A stretch of DNA of 64,000 nt from Coix lacryma-jobi var. lacryma-jobi (GCA_009763385.1 CM019826.1:98502848-98566847); one strand, 5' to 3'; positions 32,014 through 45,486 are shown, counted from the stretch's first letter. Notes: generated by a model from the letters alone, not told the origin. A program made the numbers and translations.

Positions 32014-35000
32014 TATCCTAAAACAAGCACCTTTTAGATTAGTGTTCACCTTCCTGCTACAGTGCCCTTGTGTAATGAGCATAAGGATATAATTGTTACA
32101 ATATTCCTTTGGGTATTCTTGTTACTAACCTTTGCAGGTCTGGAGCAAAAATGTTCGAAGGAACGACAAACACAAGGTATGTCCAACGAATCATCATGCA
32201 ACATTGAATTACAGTCAACCAATCTTGATGTCTGCAAAATCTATGTTTGGGGGATACACTTACATACGAACATTCCTTACCATGTTGCTATCCTGGTTAG
32301 CCTTACCTTTAAGTCATGCTCATGTGCTATACACTAATCATGCTCTCTCATCACCATTTGAGTAAATCTCTTTAATGCTTTAATACTACCTTCATCTGCT
32401 ATATTATATGTTTAGGTTTGAAGTACTTTCATACATCTCTTAAATTGAGCATGGTGCCTAGTCTAGGAGTGGTGATCTTGCTTTCAAAGGTTTTTAAATT
32501 AAGCATGGTGCTTCGGTTTAAATGCCTTCCTAAATCAAATGAGACATGGTGTCTAGGTTGGTTTTTGAGCCGATAGTATGCTATAGTGGATTTTGGATAT
32601 TTTGTTGGACTAACCCCTGCAGGAAAACTTTCAATACCAATTTGGGAAAGTCCTGAGATGAACTCACACTGGAGATGAAGAGACACATGAATTTCAACAA
32701 CTTGCACAAGGGAGACACAGCTCATTGATCATGGAGAAATGAGATCCATGGAACAAGACAAAAGATGAGTGCCACAAAACAATATCTACAATCAAAGCAC
32801 TCACTCCATGGAAGTAGGTGAACAAGTCTGAGTTGGGTCACTAGAAGATAAAGACCATCGTGGGAGGAACAACACACCTTCACTGATAGGTTGACATAGA
32901 GAAGGAAGGTTGATCCCTCTAAAGATGATCCTACTATACCTTCCTCCTCTCAAGCTCCCATCACTCAGGTTCACTATAAGATAAGCAAGAGAAGACAAGC
33001 TATTCATGAAGAACAACCAGCCAGACAAGAGAAGCTTCCACAAGGTGGTTCGACACATCACTCTTCCATGATAAAGGTAACATCTCAAGGTATGTGACCA
33101 TCACTTTAAAAGCTTCTCCTTAATTCTAGTATGTGCATAAATAAGAACCAAACATGTTTCAGTTGCACCTTATTTGATCCAACCTAATCAACTCAACATG
33201 TTCAGTTCTTTAATCTTTGTTCTTAGCTTTACTCTCTTGATCTCACTATGTTATCTAAATGAGCAAAAAAGTTATGCATCTAACCTTTGGAAGATGATAT
33301 ATCAAAATCATGAAAATATCGACACTTTATGCATAGATTATCCTTCCTTGGGTTAAACAATCTGATCAGTTAAATATTTTAAGATGCGAATTCCATGCTC
33401 ATCTTTGGGTCCTATAACTCATGTTAAGATTGAATAGAACACATAAACAACAAGTTTATATTGTGCAATGTGCCTAAGGTTAGAGAGGAATGAACAAAAC
33501 TTTTGGTTCTGTTGGTGTTTTTCCACCAACAGAGCCCATGCACTTGATCTCTACCTTGTCTTTATGAGCAGGACACTCTCTTAAGCAAAACATGGAGGAG
33601 TTTGTCAATTCCCAAATTCTATAGAGTGAAGGTCCTGAATCTACAAGAATACGCGCACTAAGCAAGATGTTGCTAGCTTCCACAACTAATGTTTCACTTC
33701 AAATTGTTGGGCCAACGAAGAACATGGGTGACACCATATCAAGAGGTGTATTTATCATGGTCTACATATCGAGATCAAATGATGCACCTCAGGAATGAAC
33801 ATGGTGAGAAGTTCTGTTCAGAGGACTTAAAACATTGAACCCTCGCCGAAAGGTAAAAAACGGTAGTTATCTTTATATTTACTTTGCTGTATATTTCTCA
33901 TATTTAATCCATAACCATTTCTTGTATCATCATATTTAATTCACAACACATTTTAATTTTTGCATTACATTAGAAAACAAAATAAAAATATTTCACTGCA
34001 TCATAAAGCCCCATGTGAATAATTCTAGGGTGTGTAAAAACCCACAAGAATGTTCACCGTGGTGGCATAAAAAATAATAAAAATAAATATGCATGCATTC
34101 ATTTTGTTGGACTGTCATTGCATCATAAAAATAAAAATACAAAAATATTAAGAAAGAGATCTTACTGAAATTCTGGATAACTAAGGCTTGAGTGGCCAAC
34201 CACTAATGCTTAATCTGTTCCACAAGTTTTGTTGTCTATTTGAGTTTCACAGGATCTGAAAGACCAAGAAAAGGTGACGAGCAAGTGGATGTCTCATCCA
34301 CTGTTGGAGCACTATTTCAACAACCATCAACGTCAATCAATGCTCCGATAGAGGAAGAACATTTTCACTGCCAGTTTGTTACATGGCAAGAATGAACGAC
34401 TACGTCAACATTCAGCTTGGGGAAAAGCACCCCCGTGTATCCAGGTAAGTATCCTTCTCCTCTCAAGTTTTCTTTGTATACATAAGTAAAATAAAATGAA
34501 AAAAATATGGGCACATGAAGGCTCACCATTAATTAAAAAGAAAAAAAATATGAGCACATGAAGGCTCAACGTTATTAAGGGATCCGGCTTGGGGGAGACG
34601 CACCCTCGTTATCTTCGTGGTCCAGGTATGTCTTATTCATTATCTTAGTTATTTTATAATAAAGTATGTTAGGTTAAATAAATACTATGTTAAGTTTGCT
34701 TAGATTGTTTTAAGAAGTTAATAATAAAAGAAGAACTCTCTCTGATCTTTTACATGGAAATGATGAATAGTTGCTCTATCTAATTTCTTTCAAGTACCTA
34801 GCCTACAAAGCATGAGTTCTCCTAATTAATAATGATGCTTAAAAATGAAATTAAATGCATGGGTAGCAAATGCTTGACCTAGAGTCTAGATAGTTGACAG
34901 ATATGACATGTGATGATTTGAGCTGCTATTATCTTGTTCTAAACAACACTAGAGTTCCGGAGAGTTTCCAATATTAATATGACTAATAATTGCATTGAGT

Positions 35001-35728
35001 TAAAATAAGCTTTGTTGACCCTATGAGAAGTTATCATGCTATTGAATTGAGATCACTTACATATTTCATCCATCTTCCGCATAAATGCTCATGATTATTT
35101 GTTCCAATCCTCTCAAAAGTTTGTTGGAAGCATGTGGCTATTGAAAAAAAGAAAAAAACGGAGGAAAAAAAATCTGAGGAAATAAAAAGGGACAAGTGTC
35201 TGAAACCTCAAAAAGAAAGATCCCGAGGAAATAAAAAGGGACAAGTGTCCGGAACCTCGAAAAAATGATGAAAAAAATGAATATCAGAAAAAAATGGGCA
35301 TGTGCCCGTTAGTAGAATTAGCCTGATAGCCATGTGTCTCTGATAAACAGAAGAGAGTGATATATTTCAAAAGAGCATCCGACTCCATTTTCCATACACA
35401 AGCACTTCTCGATTCAATGGTATGGTTGACTTTCTCTTTGGATCCTTTGTTTAATTTGACAACATATGTTTTTAAGCTTTTGAAAATTCATAAAAAACTC
35501 CGGGATAAAGGTGAAGTGAAAGAACTAGAGACATAGTGCTTGATTTGATCGTTCTATCTTTCAATTACTCAAGATTCAAGGTAAAGTACTAAGCCCCGTG
35601 ACAAATAATATGGTATCTTTATGAGAACTTTTGTTTGAATACATGTGTACTTGTTAAGAAATACAGATATTGCAGCGACTCCTGATCCATTGCTGAGATT
35701 GGCTTTGCTCGGGACTAGCAAAGGGTAA
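32014..35728 (+). other. Element H noncoding interior
   Basis: 3.7 kb of A+T-rich DNA with no credible gene. Visible contents: two PPT-like GCTTGGGG tracts (about 34415 and 34587); a two-copy repeat with GCACATGAAGGCTCA at about 34507-34578; and a two-copy repeat with AATAAAAAGGGACAAGTGTC at about 35172-35260. The last motif recurs in reverse in element I near 38950. Confidence 0.8.
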
Positions 35729-35741
35729 GCTTGGGGGAACT
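35729..35741 (+). other. Element H polypurine tract
   Basis: GCTTGGGGGAACT directly before TGTTGACG of the 3' LTR. Confidence 0.82.
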
Positions 35742-37094
35742 TGTTGACGCTCACTAATGCTCATAATTAACCATCAACTATTGCATGAAATGACACTAAA
35801 TGAATCACAAAGCATAGTTGTAGAGTTTGAAACTAACAAGTTCCACGAGTTTTGGTGCTCTCACTTGTTTTGTAGAACATCCATGTTTTTACCATATAAA
35901 AGCATCTCAAGTGATGAATTGGAGTGCACCATTGCGAAGAGCTCGTCGAGACGATCGAAACGGACATATCATTTGCTATATTCGGAGTCCCGGATGAAAA
36001 GATATTAATTTCGAAGCGAAATCTGCAAAAGAAAGATCTAGAAGACACCAGAAGACACCACGAGGCGGGCCACCACGTGGGCCCACTGGGCCAGACCGAC
36101 CGGTCCCACCCCGGGACCGACCGGTCGGCCACAGAGGCCGTTTCGCCTCCGCCTTCGGAAACCTCCTTCCACCGCCTCCTAGGATGCATCTCCACCGTCC
36201 CTGAAGTCGGTTAGATCCAAGGGCTCACGTTCCACGCTCCGGGCTATAAAACCAGACCCAGACCCCCCTCTCCAAGCATCTCCATCTTCATTTTTCATCT
36301 CCACATCAGAAACTAGGGTTTCAATTAGAAGTAGAGGTCCCTCTAGATGAATCTCTTCTAGTTCATCTAGAATTAGATCTAGTTCTTGCTCTTCTAGTTC
36401 TAGTTCGTCTAGTTCTAGTTGTCTAGTTCATCTAGTTGTAATTAGAGATCGGATTAGAGAGAGGAGAAGGAGAGAGCTGAGGAGGAGCCGGATCTGTCGG
36501 ATCTTCCTCGACATTGTATTGGTGCAACATCTAGTTCGTCTTCAAGTAATCTCCAGGTTCTTCATTTACTATTTCCAAGTATTATATTTAATTTCAGTTC
36601 TTGCTTTATTCTATTTACTGGATCTCCGCTCGTATTGAGTGCTCTAGTTATTCGAGGTAATTAGAGTAGTAGACGTTAGTGTAGACGTGGTGTCTAGACT
36701 CGGGTTTACCTGAGTTTGCACCCAGCCCCACGGATAGTTGTGGTAGCCCCAGGTGGTGACAGCCCTGACGACCGACGTAGTCCACCACGTTCGGGTTGGT
36801 GTTTATAGGACCGTAGTCAGAGCTTCCTAGCCCCTTTCTCATCCCTTTCTGTGGCTAGTGTTCTGATGTCCCAAAGTAAGTAAAGTTTAGTAAGCCTTTA
36901 ATTAGATAGACCTTCTTAGAAAACCCTAAATCTCTCTCTACCCATTTTACCATTCTTTTCTTGGACGTTCTTTATTCTTCTAGTACACTTCACGTTCCCC
37001 GTGGAAATCGATACCCTGGAATACTCTCGGGTGAAAGCTACATTGGTATCCGTGCACTTGCGGGGTCTTCTGTGTGCGTTTAAAATACCCAACA
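35742..37094 (+). repeat. Element H 3' LTR
   Basis: Same ends and contents as the 5' LTR with a small number of differences, such as the added CTAGACT near 36693. It is followed by the CATTC duplication. Confidence 0.92.
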
Positions 37095-38441
37095 CATTCC
37101 ACCCAGGGTATCTTGGTATCGTTATTTATATTCTACCGAAGATAACAGCGAAGCAGGGAACCAATAGATAAATATGATTCAAAGGTAATGGAGATTACTA
37201 TTCATTCATTCACTACTCACATGTCTAAGCAGGTGTAGGACAAGGTAAAGATAAATAATAATGATAGTGATAATAACGGGAACTCTAGAGATAGAGCAAA
37301 CTACTTGGATCAAGCAGAGAGTCAGGAAATTAATTAAGAGATTCGAATCCTAAGTTACTTCACATCTACTAAGCCTAGTGATTACTCTAGTTAATATACA
37401 ATCATTTATAGCTAATTAATCTATCATCCATGTTCAAGGGACATTACTAAATTAGAATCAAGAACAAAGTAATGAATTCTAACTTGCAACCGCGTCCTAC
37501 TAAGATCTATACTCGGAGGGAGGACTACAAAGGATTCAACTGGACTATCACTCCTGCGATCTACCTCTCGACCCGGAGCAAAGGATGTATTCGCAGGTAA
37601 ACTTAGTCTAAACACCATGTTTACACCAGTTTGACCACTTAACTCTATCCAGAATAAAGCTAAGTACTTTACGAACATGATCATAAACTCTATCATAATC
37701 AGATCTATAATAAATATATAACTAGAATAAACTCCAAAACTGAATAAACTGAAATATATTAAAATAGCATAAAGTCGAATAAAGATACAAATTACCGAGT
37801 CTTCGACAATGATCCGGAGACTCAGACGAAGCTTCTAGCCGGTTATGCCGACGAAGTCGCCTGCTTCTACTTGAACCTAGCTAGACTAAACTCTAATCTT
37901 GATGTAGAGCTCTAACTCTCTCTCTAGAAACCCTAATTCTCTGTCTTCAGTCTTCTTGATCTCTTTTTTCGATGATGGAGGGGGGGGGGGGTCAGGGGTC
38001 TGGTTATATAGCCCTGAGCGAGGAATCGTGATCGTTGGATCAAACCGACGTAAGGTACGGTCGAGATGCATCCTAAAGGTCGGTGGAGGAAGGTTCCGGA
38101 AGGAGGAGGCGTGGGGGCTCTGGCCATGACCGACCGATGGGCCCTATGGGACTGGTCGGTCCCACAGGTCAGCCTCCTGTGGTGCCCCGCCTCATGGTGT
38201 CTCGTGATGTCTTCTAGAGTCTTCTAGAAATTTCCTGACTTGGCGATGGAGTAATCTGCGTCGAGTTCCTTCTTGGGGAAGCAATATTGTTGGTTTTCCT
38301 ATTTAATCCTTGGAAAATGTAGAATCACCAAAACTCGTGGAATTTGTTAGTTTAAACCTCCTATTTCTAAGTTGGCAATCCTTTTTGGCATTTATTCAAG
38401 TATTGTTGATGGTAAATAATGATAGTTAATAGACATCAACA
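37095..38441 (-). repeat. Element I 3' LTR, main part (minus strand)
   Basis: On the minus strand it starts TGTTGATGTCTATT at 38441 and runs to the H insertion point. A TATATA sequence lies at 38005-38010 (minus strand TATATAACC), with a run of about a dozen G just left of it, near 37979-37991, and a GACCGACC-rich patch near 38125-38165 as in H. With 29212-29433 the LTR totals about 1.57 kb. Confidence 0.84.
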
Positions 38442-39495
38442 AACTCCGCCAAGCTAAACTTTTGCTAGTCCCTTAGCAAACATCGGGTTCCGAGAGTAAA
38501 TCTATAAACTGCTTTAATATACAAGCCATCAACTGAAAACTTTCTTGAAAAGAATTTGGAAGAATTTTCACATATTCCCCTTTTTTGAATCTTTTACCTT
38601 AGTTCAAAATAATTGAAAGTTAGAAGCAATGAAGCCAAGCACTATGTCTCAAATTCTTCATTCCAACTTTACTCCGGAGTTTTGCAAGATTTTCATAATA
38701 AAAACTCAGAGAACCTCTGTATGACATTTTTCAAATTGCATATATATTTTTTTAAGATCAAAAGCATACCTTACTAAGTCGAAGTTCAGAGCTTAGGGAG
38801 AGAAATGTCATACTCTTAGATCAAGTATTTGAAACTTTTTGAAATTGTCAACTCTTACTGGCATATTGTAATTAGAGGAACCATGGGCTATCATTCTTTT
38901 TCTTTTCATATTTTTGTCACACATTTTTCTTTTCTTTTCTTTTTCTGAGGTAGTCGGACACTTGTCCCTTTTTCTTTCCTCCTTATCATATTTTTGCATA
39001 GCCCATGCCTCTAACACAATACTACCTCGGAAGAGTGAATCTTTTATATTTATAGAAGCTTGATCTTTAGAGCATGATAAACCTCTCTACCATGGCTAAA
39101 AACTTAAAACAGAGTAAGCAGCCTCAAAGTATGAATCATTTATTATCAGGTTTATGTCGTACAGGTTCTCATCATATGTTTGAGGTTTTCAAAATTAAAA
39201 TTCTGGAGATTCATTGAAACTAAGAACAAGATAAACAACAGCTTAAACCTTTTCGTTTCTAATTCTCAATTATCCAAATTTTGGTTAAGATTATAAGATT
39301 TTTCAATTGAAAATTTGAAAGGAATTGTCTTGTAGTTGAGGCTTATGTAGAGCGGCTTTCTATATATAGATGTATTCTACTTCAAGATTATTTTATTTAA
39401 AAACTAAACAAATACTAACTAAACACAATCAAAAAGTAAACAAAGGGATACAACATACTTACCACGGGAATAGGGGGTTCTCCCCCAAGCTAGTT
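38442..39495 (-). other. Element I 3' untranslated zone and PPT
   Basis: On the minus strand it ends TTTAGCTTGGCGGAGTT against the LTR; this is the PPT, matching H's GCTTGGGGGAACT with one purine run broken by C. The GGGACTAGCAAA block before it matches H at 35710-35722. A second intact tract, GCTTGGGGGAGAAC, lies near 39477-39490. No gene is seen. Confidence 0.78.
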
Positions 39496-40036
39496 TTATT
39501 CGTACGGTGGTGGCGGCTGAGGTGGATTGATTCCCATGTGTCCGAAGAGGTAGCAAAAATTCTCGTTCGTCTGGGCGCCTTGATGATGTATCTCTTCAAG
39601 AGTGTGGCGCATATCTTCTTGACCCGTCTCAAGATGAGTAAGACGAGTGTCGATGACCTGAAAGTAGGGGTCTCTGTGGTACGGGAACTGGTGGTGTGGC
39701 TGGTATTCTGGGTAACCATGGGTGGCATGGTAAGAGTATGGATGATGAGTGGCATCATGAACGCCTCTTCCAGAGAAAGACATTCGTCCTCCCTGGAAGT
39801 CATACATTGTATCCTCTTCGTGATGTGGTGGAGTGTAATTGTGAAAGTTTCCTTGTCCCCATGAATCTTGCGGTGTATGTGGCTCGTAGGCAGTAGTATC
39901 TTCCCAGGCTTGATGGTGTGATGAAGATGGTCCAGCTCGTTCGAATCCTTGATAGTGAGTGTAGGCTGGTCCGGCCGGTGCAGCGTCTTCTCCTTGATAT
40001 CTCAGCGCAGCGTTTCTGGTGAATCTTGCGGAGGGG

Positions 40037-41590
40037 TGTTGATGCTCACTAAGTGTCTTATTCTTAGCATCAACAAGGTCATATAACGCAACACAAGGAC
40101 CTAAAATCAACCAAAAACCTTTTATAAACTAACGATTTCCACTTGTCCTTGAGTTTTATTTGAATGTGAGAAATTGCAGGGTTTTTGAGCAAAATGACCA
40201 AGAGGACCCACCAGGAGGCGAGCACACTCACCTGGGCTCACTTTGGGCCAAGGTGGAGTGACGCCCGCCACCCATCACTGGCGGCCGCCAGGGGAGTGAG
40301 GCCCAAACTCCTCCCCTTCCACGTCACTGATCCAGGGGAGGCATGCCACACTCATTTGCAGCCATTGACCACTTAGGTCATTGCATCCAAGGGCCAAGAA
40401 GGGATGTCACATGGATCATGACCCAATTGCCCATGTGACGATTATTTGGACATGCAACTGACCTTGGAACTGCCTCCCTGGAGCTCCTGGATGCCGTTGA
40501 AGCAAGGTCGGTGGATCCAACGGCCAGGGGGGTGGCGACGGCCACCTAGGGCTGGCGCCCGCCACCACACTCACCCCCCTGACCTAACCCTAGGTCCATA
40601 AGTACCCCCCTAGGTCCCTTAGGCTATAAATAGGACCCCCGAGCTTATTTGTACCCAGACCTCACCTCATTAGTCCCACTCTCTTGTAAGTGAAGCTCTG
40701 GTGAAGGAACACTCTAGTTGAGAGACTTAGAGTGAGAGCAAGAGTGAAGAAGAGAAGAGCTGGAGTTGTAATAGAGGATCTTCCAAGTCTTTCTTCATTT
40801 ATCTTAGTGTTCTTCTACTTTCAGCATTTACTTTAAGTTCTTTACTTATTGTTCTTGTTGAGTGCTTTCGATCATAGATAACTTAGTATTTAGTTTGCAT
40901 CTAGTTTGGGTTCTTCGCTGAGTAATCAGTGCTCTAGTTTTGGATGCAAGATTAGAGTAGTATATATTAGTGTAAGCGCGGTGCTTAGACTAGTTATACC
41001 TTAGTTTGTGGCTAGCCCCCCGGATAGCTGTGGTAGCAAACAGGTGGCGATAGCCCTAGGAGCCTTGAATTCCACCATGTAGTTGGGTTAGTTCTTAAAT
41101 CGTAAACCTCGTTGTGCACGTCCGAGGTAAATAGTCCAGAGGGTGTGTACGGTTCGAAGAACTAGATAAACTCTTTACTGCTAAGTTAGTTGTGATCATA
41201 AGTGTGTAGGAAAGCATTAATCTGTTCATCGGCCAGACCCCGCCGATTTAGTTTAGTAGTAGTTAGTCTTTCTTTCTTTTTAGTAGTAGTAGATATCAAC
41301 CCCCATTCATACTTTTCGATCAACCCTGCTAGAATCACTAGTTGTTCATAGCGGTCCTAGTGTTAGTTCTGCCACAGTAGCTTCCCTGTGGAAATAAATA
41401 CGATACTCGGTTACTCCCGGGTGAAGTGCTACAATAGACTTATTCTGTGCGCTTGCGGAACCTACCAATAGTCATATGAATAGTTAGTTATACTTCTTAC
41501 ATTAAGAGGTATCAACAAACCTTTCTGGCGCCGTTGCCAGGGATAGATTCCATAGTCTACTCCTAGTGACGACGTTAGCAAGAGTCAACA
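40037..41590 (+). repeat. Solo LTR J (Athila-like)
   Basis: TGTTGATGCTCAC to GAGTCAACA, 1554 bp, with no internal element sequence on either side. Flanks AGGGG (40032-40036) and AGAGG (41591-41595) differ at one base and look like an aged duplication. It has TATAAATA at 40625-40632, the conserved stem-loop block at 41014-41087, and near its right end a PBS-like sequence inside the LTR. Confidence 0.85.
41526..41543 (+). other. PBS-like sequence inside LTR J
   Basis: TGGCGCCGTTGCCAGGGA, one mismatch from a tRNA-Asp PBS, preceded by ATCAACA (an LTR-like end at 41517). The LTR nevertheless continues 47 bp further, to 41590, as shown by the flanking duplication and by element G having the same stretch. 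Confidence 0.82.
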
Positions 41591-42651
41591 AGAGGCTTCT
41601 TCCTACTCCCGCGCCAGGTCTCTGCAAGTTAAGCAAAAAGGTTTCCACGACATATAGACCAAGTGATCTGTTTGGCAATTCATATTCATTCGTATATCCT
41701 TTATATTGCATATAGAGTTTGTTATTCCTCTTCTTTATGAGATGCGCTTGACTAAAGAAGTAGAAACCTATGACTGGATGTGGAGTGGAGATGTACATAA
41801 TATTTCCATTCAAGTTTAGATTTCCAGCAAGACGAGTAACCCAAGAAGTGATAGATATGGGGCCTTGTAAAGTGTCAATGTAAGGCCAAAAGTCTACCAG
41901 GAGTTTTACGGGTGAGATTTTAGTTTTCTTAACCATTGCGTACGAACTCCTCAGTTCTAACAATACGACCTTCTTGCCTAGGAAAGAGAGTGAAACCTAG
42001 CCACTTGTGCATCACCCTTAATGTGGGGTTGTGTATATCATTAGTGCAAGGGTGATGATCTATTTTCTTGCCAGTAATGTACTCCCAAAAGCTATTTCTG
42101 TCAAAGTTTCTTAAGGCTACATCTAAATCTACAGTGCAGGTTTCAGGAAAACCCAGATTTAGACTGAACTGTTTCCATGTGAGAGTGAAAGGTTCATTGT
42201 ACAGCCTAAAGTAGACATATGTGTCATCCGAAGAGAGAGTGCAAAGAAATTCTAGAGTGAGCAATCTACAACCCTCTTCAGAGAGCTCCCGAGTGTTCTC
42301 CCACCGAATATTATGAAAGACTAGATCGAACTCAGAGTCCATACCTGTGTCTCGGAGAAATTGGGAATCAAAGGTAGGAGTATGGGTGTACTCTTTATCG
42401 CGGTAATGCCTGAACAGGTCCTTCTCGTAGGCTGTCTGGAGCTTGATGTGCCTTTCATGAAGGAGATCACGTGGCTCGAACCGGCTTGTGGTAGAGGATC
42501 GAGGCAGGGATGAAGTATCCATGTTCGAGCCTCCTTGTGATGAGCCAGCTCGCGAACGGCTTCTTGTTGATCGGAAAGTGAGCGTGTTCTTTGCCTTTCT
42601 CAAGAAGTTGCTCATCTTTACTGCAAAAAAAACAAGAGAACACACAAACAA

Positions 42652-42794
42652 AACTAGTGGAACAAGTGAGGGTTAGAGCAAATAAATGTTAGAGAGTTAG
42701 CGGTCCAAAAGTCAGTAGTCCAGGAGTCAGTCATTCAAGTTGACACTTTTATTTCAACTTCTCCTAGTTCATTTAACTAATTTGGGCAGCACTT
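42652..42794 (-). other. Element I sequence between env-like ORF and K
   Basis: A+T-rich, upstream of the env-like ORF on the minus strand; no gene seen. The exact border with K's LTR is uncertain within about 100 bp. Confidence 0.5.
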
Positions 42795-45486
42795 TGTGAC
42801 CGAACCGACCAATTTATACCAGATTAAGCACCGAATCCCTGCTTTCACAGAGATTACCGGTACTTAAGCTCGTACAAACCCGGTAGTCCGGAAATCTCGA
42901 AGGATTTCGAATCATTCAACTTTAGCCAAGATTGTAATAGATTAGCGTACATGTCCACGAGGTACATTCAGTTCGCACATAGTTCAAATACATCGGAGTT
43001 CAACAGTTATTACAAACCATAGTTCGAAATTTGAAAGCGGAAGCAACATAGTTTTAAACATATGTTCTCAGTTCACAATACGGTGCCAATGCCTGATCAG
43101 TCCACAAAAGCATCAGGAGAGACTAAGAGATGACCATGCCCATGGTCTAATCATCACCTGCGACGGGGTACAGACAGTTCTCGCAATAGCCGTAGAAGCA
43201 TTGCCCATCTGCAACAACAAGGGATAAAACCCTGAGTACAAGAAGGTACTCAGCTAGACCTACCCGTCATAAACCAGAAATAAGGTGACACCAAGGAGTA
43301 TGCAAGGCTGTATCTGGGGTTGGCCATACTTACCTTTTTGCATAAAAGCAATTTATTATTAAATAACCATCATTATAATATTAGCAGTCACTTTTATGTA
43401 ATAAACCTGATTAACTAGATTGGCACTTGAGCTAGAGCAATCACTTGGCTAATTAATCAAGCAAGAGTGACTATTTCATCAATAGCCTTTCAGATTCAGT
43501 ACCATAACTATCTTTAATTCCATAAATTACTACGGTAACACATGCCCAGTCAAGTTACTCACTAACCAGGAACGAAGGCGATTATAATCGATTCCTACCC
43601 AGCTGGGGATAAAATGTCGCACACTCGCCCGATCACACCTTGCCAGGCAGCCGTCGGCGACCACTTCAGGAAATTCGAGAACACAACGCGCGGGACGGTC
43701 ATGGGCCCTTCTACACCGGGGGTTATCTCAATGCCCGGTCGCTCAAGCTATAACTGCCCATGGTCATGCTAGGTCAATCTGGCCCCGCCTGTCCACGGAC
43801 CATGCCAGGTTGCTCAGAATAGTTGCCCACGGTACATATAAGGCCCTGGATGTTAGGTGTCAACATCTCCATCACCCGCTCGAATAACCTTACTCGGCTT
43901 CACGGGAGGTACCCGCACCTGCTCCGTTAAGTGATTGACGCGTTCAAAATGACTGAGGTGTGCCTTCGTCGGGTCCTAATCGACACAGACGGGAGACTAC
44001 TAGCACACAGGACCCATGTCCTGCTGCTCCTACATCCCGCCCGGTCTCAAATTAATTATCACATGGTTATATTCCACGATAGCACGAGGCTAGTCATGAT
44101 CAGTATCCACCTATATGCGGGAGACAGGAAATCACCTGACTTTTACCGGTCTAAGCAGGGCTAAGCATAAACAAGCCTAGACTTAACAGGGATATCAAGA
44201 TAATAATTGCAGGTGGACAAGGATGAGTAATTAATGCATCAACGGTATCACTCAACTCCTATAACCTAATGCAACAAACATATCAGGTTAAGTTTGTAAT
44301 TGTAATTGCAAACCGTAGGAGTGGGATGCTCTGGGGCTTGCCTCGTTCAAAGTCGGAGGGTCGATGATCGCGGCACTCAGGCAGGTCCTCGACGTCTCCT
44401 TCTTCGGTCCTCTCGTCCTGGGTCTCCTTCGGACACGGTTCCTCCGGTGGCTGCGGGTTCTGGATCTCCACTACCGATCCTGTATGATGCATAACACGTA
44501 TAAGTAAAAATGAATGCACATGGGATGCATTGGGATGCAACATAGAACAAGATAACTCAGGAGATAAACACATGTCATCTACCAAGATAACTCAGGAGAT
44601 AAGCACATGTCATCTACTGCGTTCTCTTCAACAAGGTAATCAACATCAGCCTAGTGGTTACGAAAGACCTTAACATCCAACCAACCAATTAACCCTCCTA
44701 CTTAACTGGTTAGGATTTACAATTACCACAGCAAGCACTTACTTAATTAATTTATTCTCCTTTAATTACTTGCTGAAATAAATCCATTTAAACAAGCCTA
44801 TAACAGCAACCCATCCTAGATAGTTTCAGAAAAATCCACAAAAATTACTGGAAGTTAACAACACATAATGTAGTCCTCTGTCCAAATTTCAACCTAATTG
44901 GACTTAAACTGTATCCTCTATGAAAAAGATAAATTCTACCATTAAAAGGTGCTTTGAACTACACACCCTAACAAATAGTGTTAAACAACAAATTTCCCAT
45001 TTTTCTACTAAACTTCTTAGCACAAGAGCAATGTACAAAAATTATCAGGCTCAAACTCCTCATATTTTAATTACTACAGATTAAACAAGAAAACAACATT
45101 TCATCACTTTAATTGCTACTGCCAAAATATTTCACAGAACAACATCATATTATATTTTTCCCAGAAACTATTCATCAATACAAACCTAGCAAAACAAGAA
45201 TCACATTTTTCTGAGCAATACACAGTTTACTATGTATTTAACAAGATTTCAGCCTAAAAATAATTTAAATATAACTACACACAAATTCATCACAAACTGG
45301 ACATATTACATTTTTCCTTCATAGAACTCATCACAACAAACTTAACAAAACTTGTTTCACCTTTTTAGCAATTACAGGATGCAAGATAAGAATTAAACAA
45401 GCCACATAAGCATTTCTGAAATCTATTTAAACAAAACCCTGAAAAACTCTTTAACCTAAAATGCTACACGTACCCAAACTACTGCA

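Larger units (their letters stand above)
29434..37094 (+). mobile_element. Element H: complete gag-only Athila-like retrotransposon
   Basis: A 7.66-kb element with LTRs 29434-30779 and 35742-37094, a perfect tRNA-Asp PBS, a gag-like gene at 30908-32013, about 3.7 kb of noncoding DNA and a PPT, flanked by CATTC. I find no protease, RT, RNase H or integrase. The two LTRs are very similar by eye, so it is among the younger insertions. It must depend on enzymes from a related element. It lies inside the 3' LTR of I, in the opposite orientation. Confidence 0.92.
39496..42651 (-). pseudogene. Element I Athila-type ORF (env position), split by solo LTR J
   Basis: Two blocks of one gene on the minus strand, 42651-41591 and 40036-39496, separated by J. 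The first block has a basic Ser/Arg N-terminus (FRSTRSRSRAGSS), then RHIKLQTAYEKDLFRHYRD and LLTLEFLCTLSSD...FRLYNEPFTLTWKQFSLNLGF, resembling the ATHILA ORF-1 family. The second block is His/Pro/Tyr-rich, with a short coiled coil and PPQPPPPYE at the end. The first block itself changes frame near 41940. In Athila elements this gene follows pol and is called env-like by position; no clear signal peptide or membrane anchor is visible here. Left here as found: split and frameshifted. Confidence 0.78.

Noticed and set aside
32014..35728. Possible hidden host gene in the long noncoding part of H
   Set aside because: Stops are frequent in all frames, no exon-like blocks with known domains are visible, and the stretch lies between the gag and PPT of one element.
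38780..38960. T-rich/A-rich runs as a possible SINE tail or satellite
   Set aside because: No Pol III boxes and no duplication; similar runs are part of the 3' zones of H and I.
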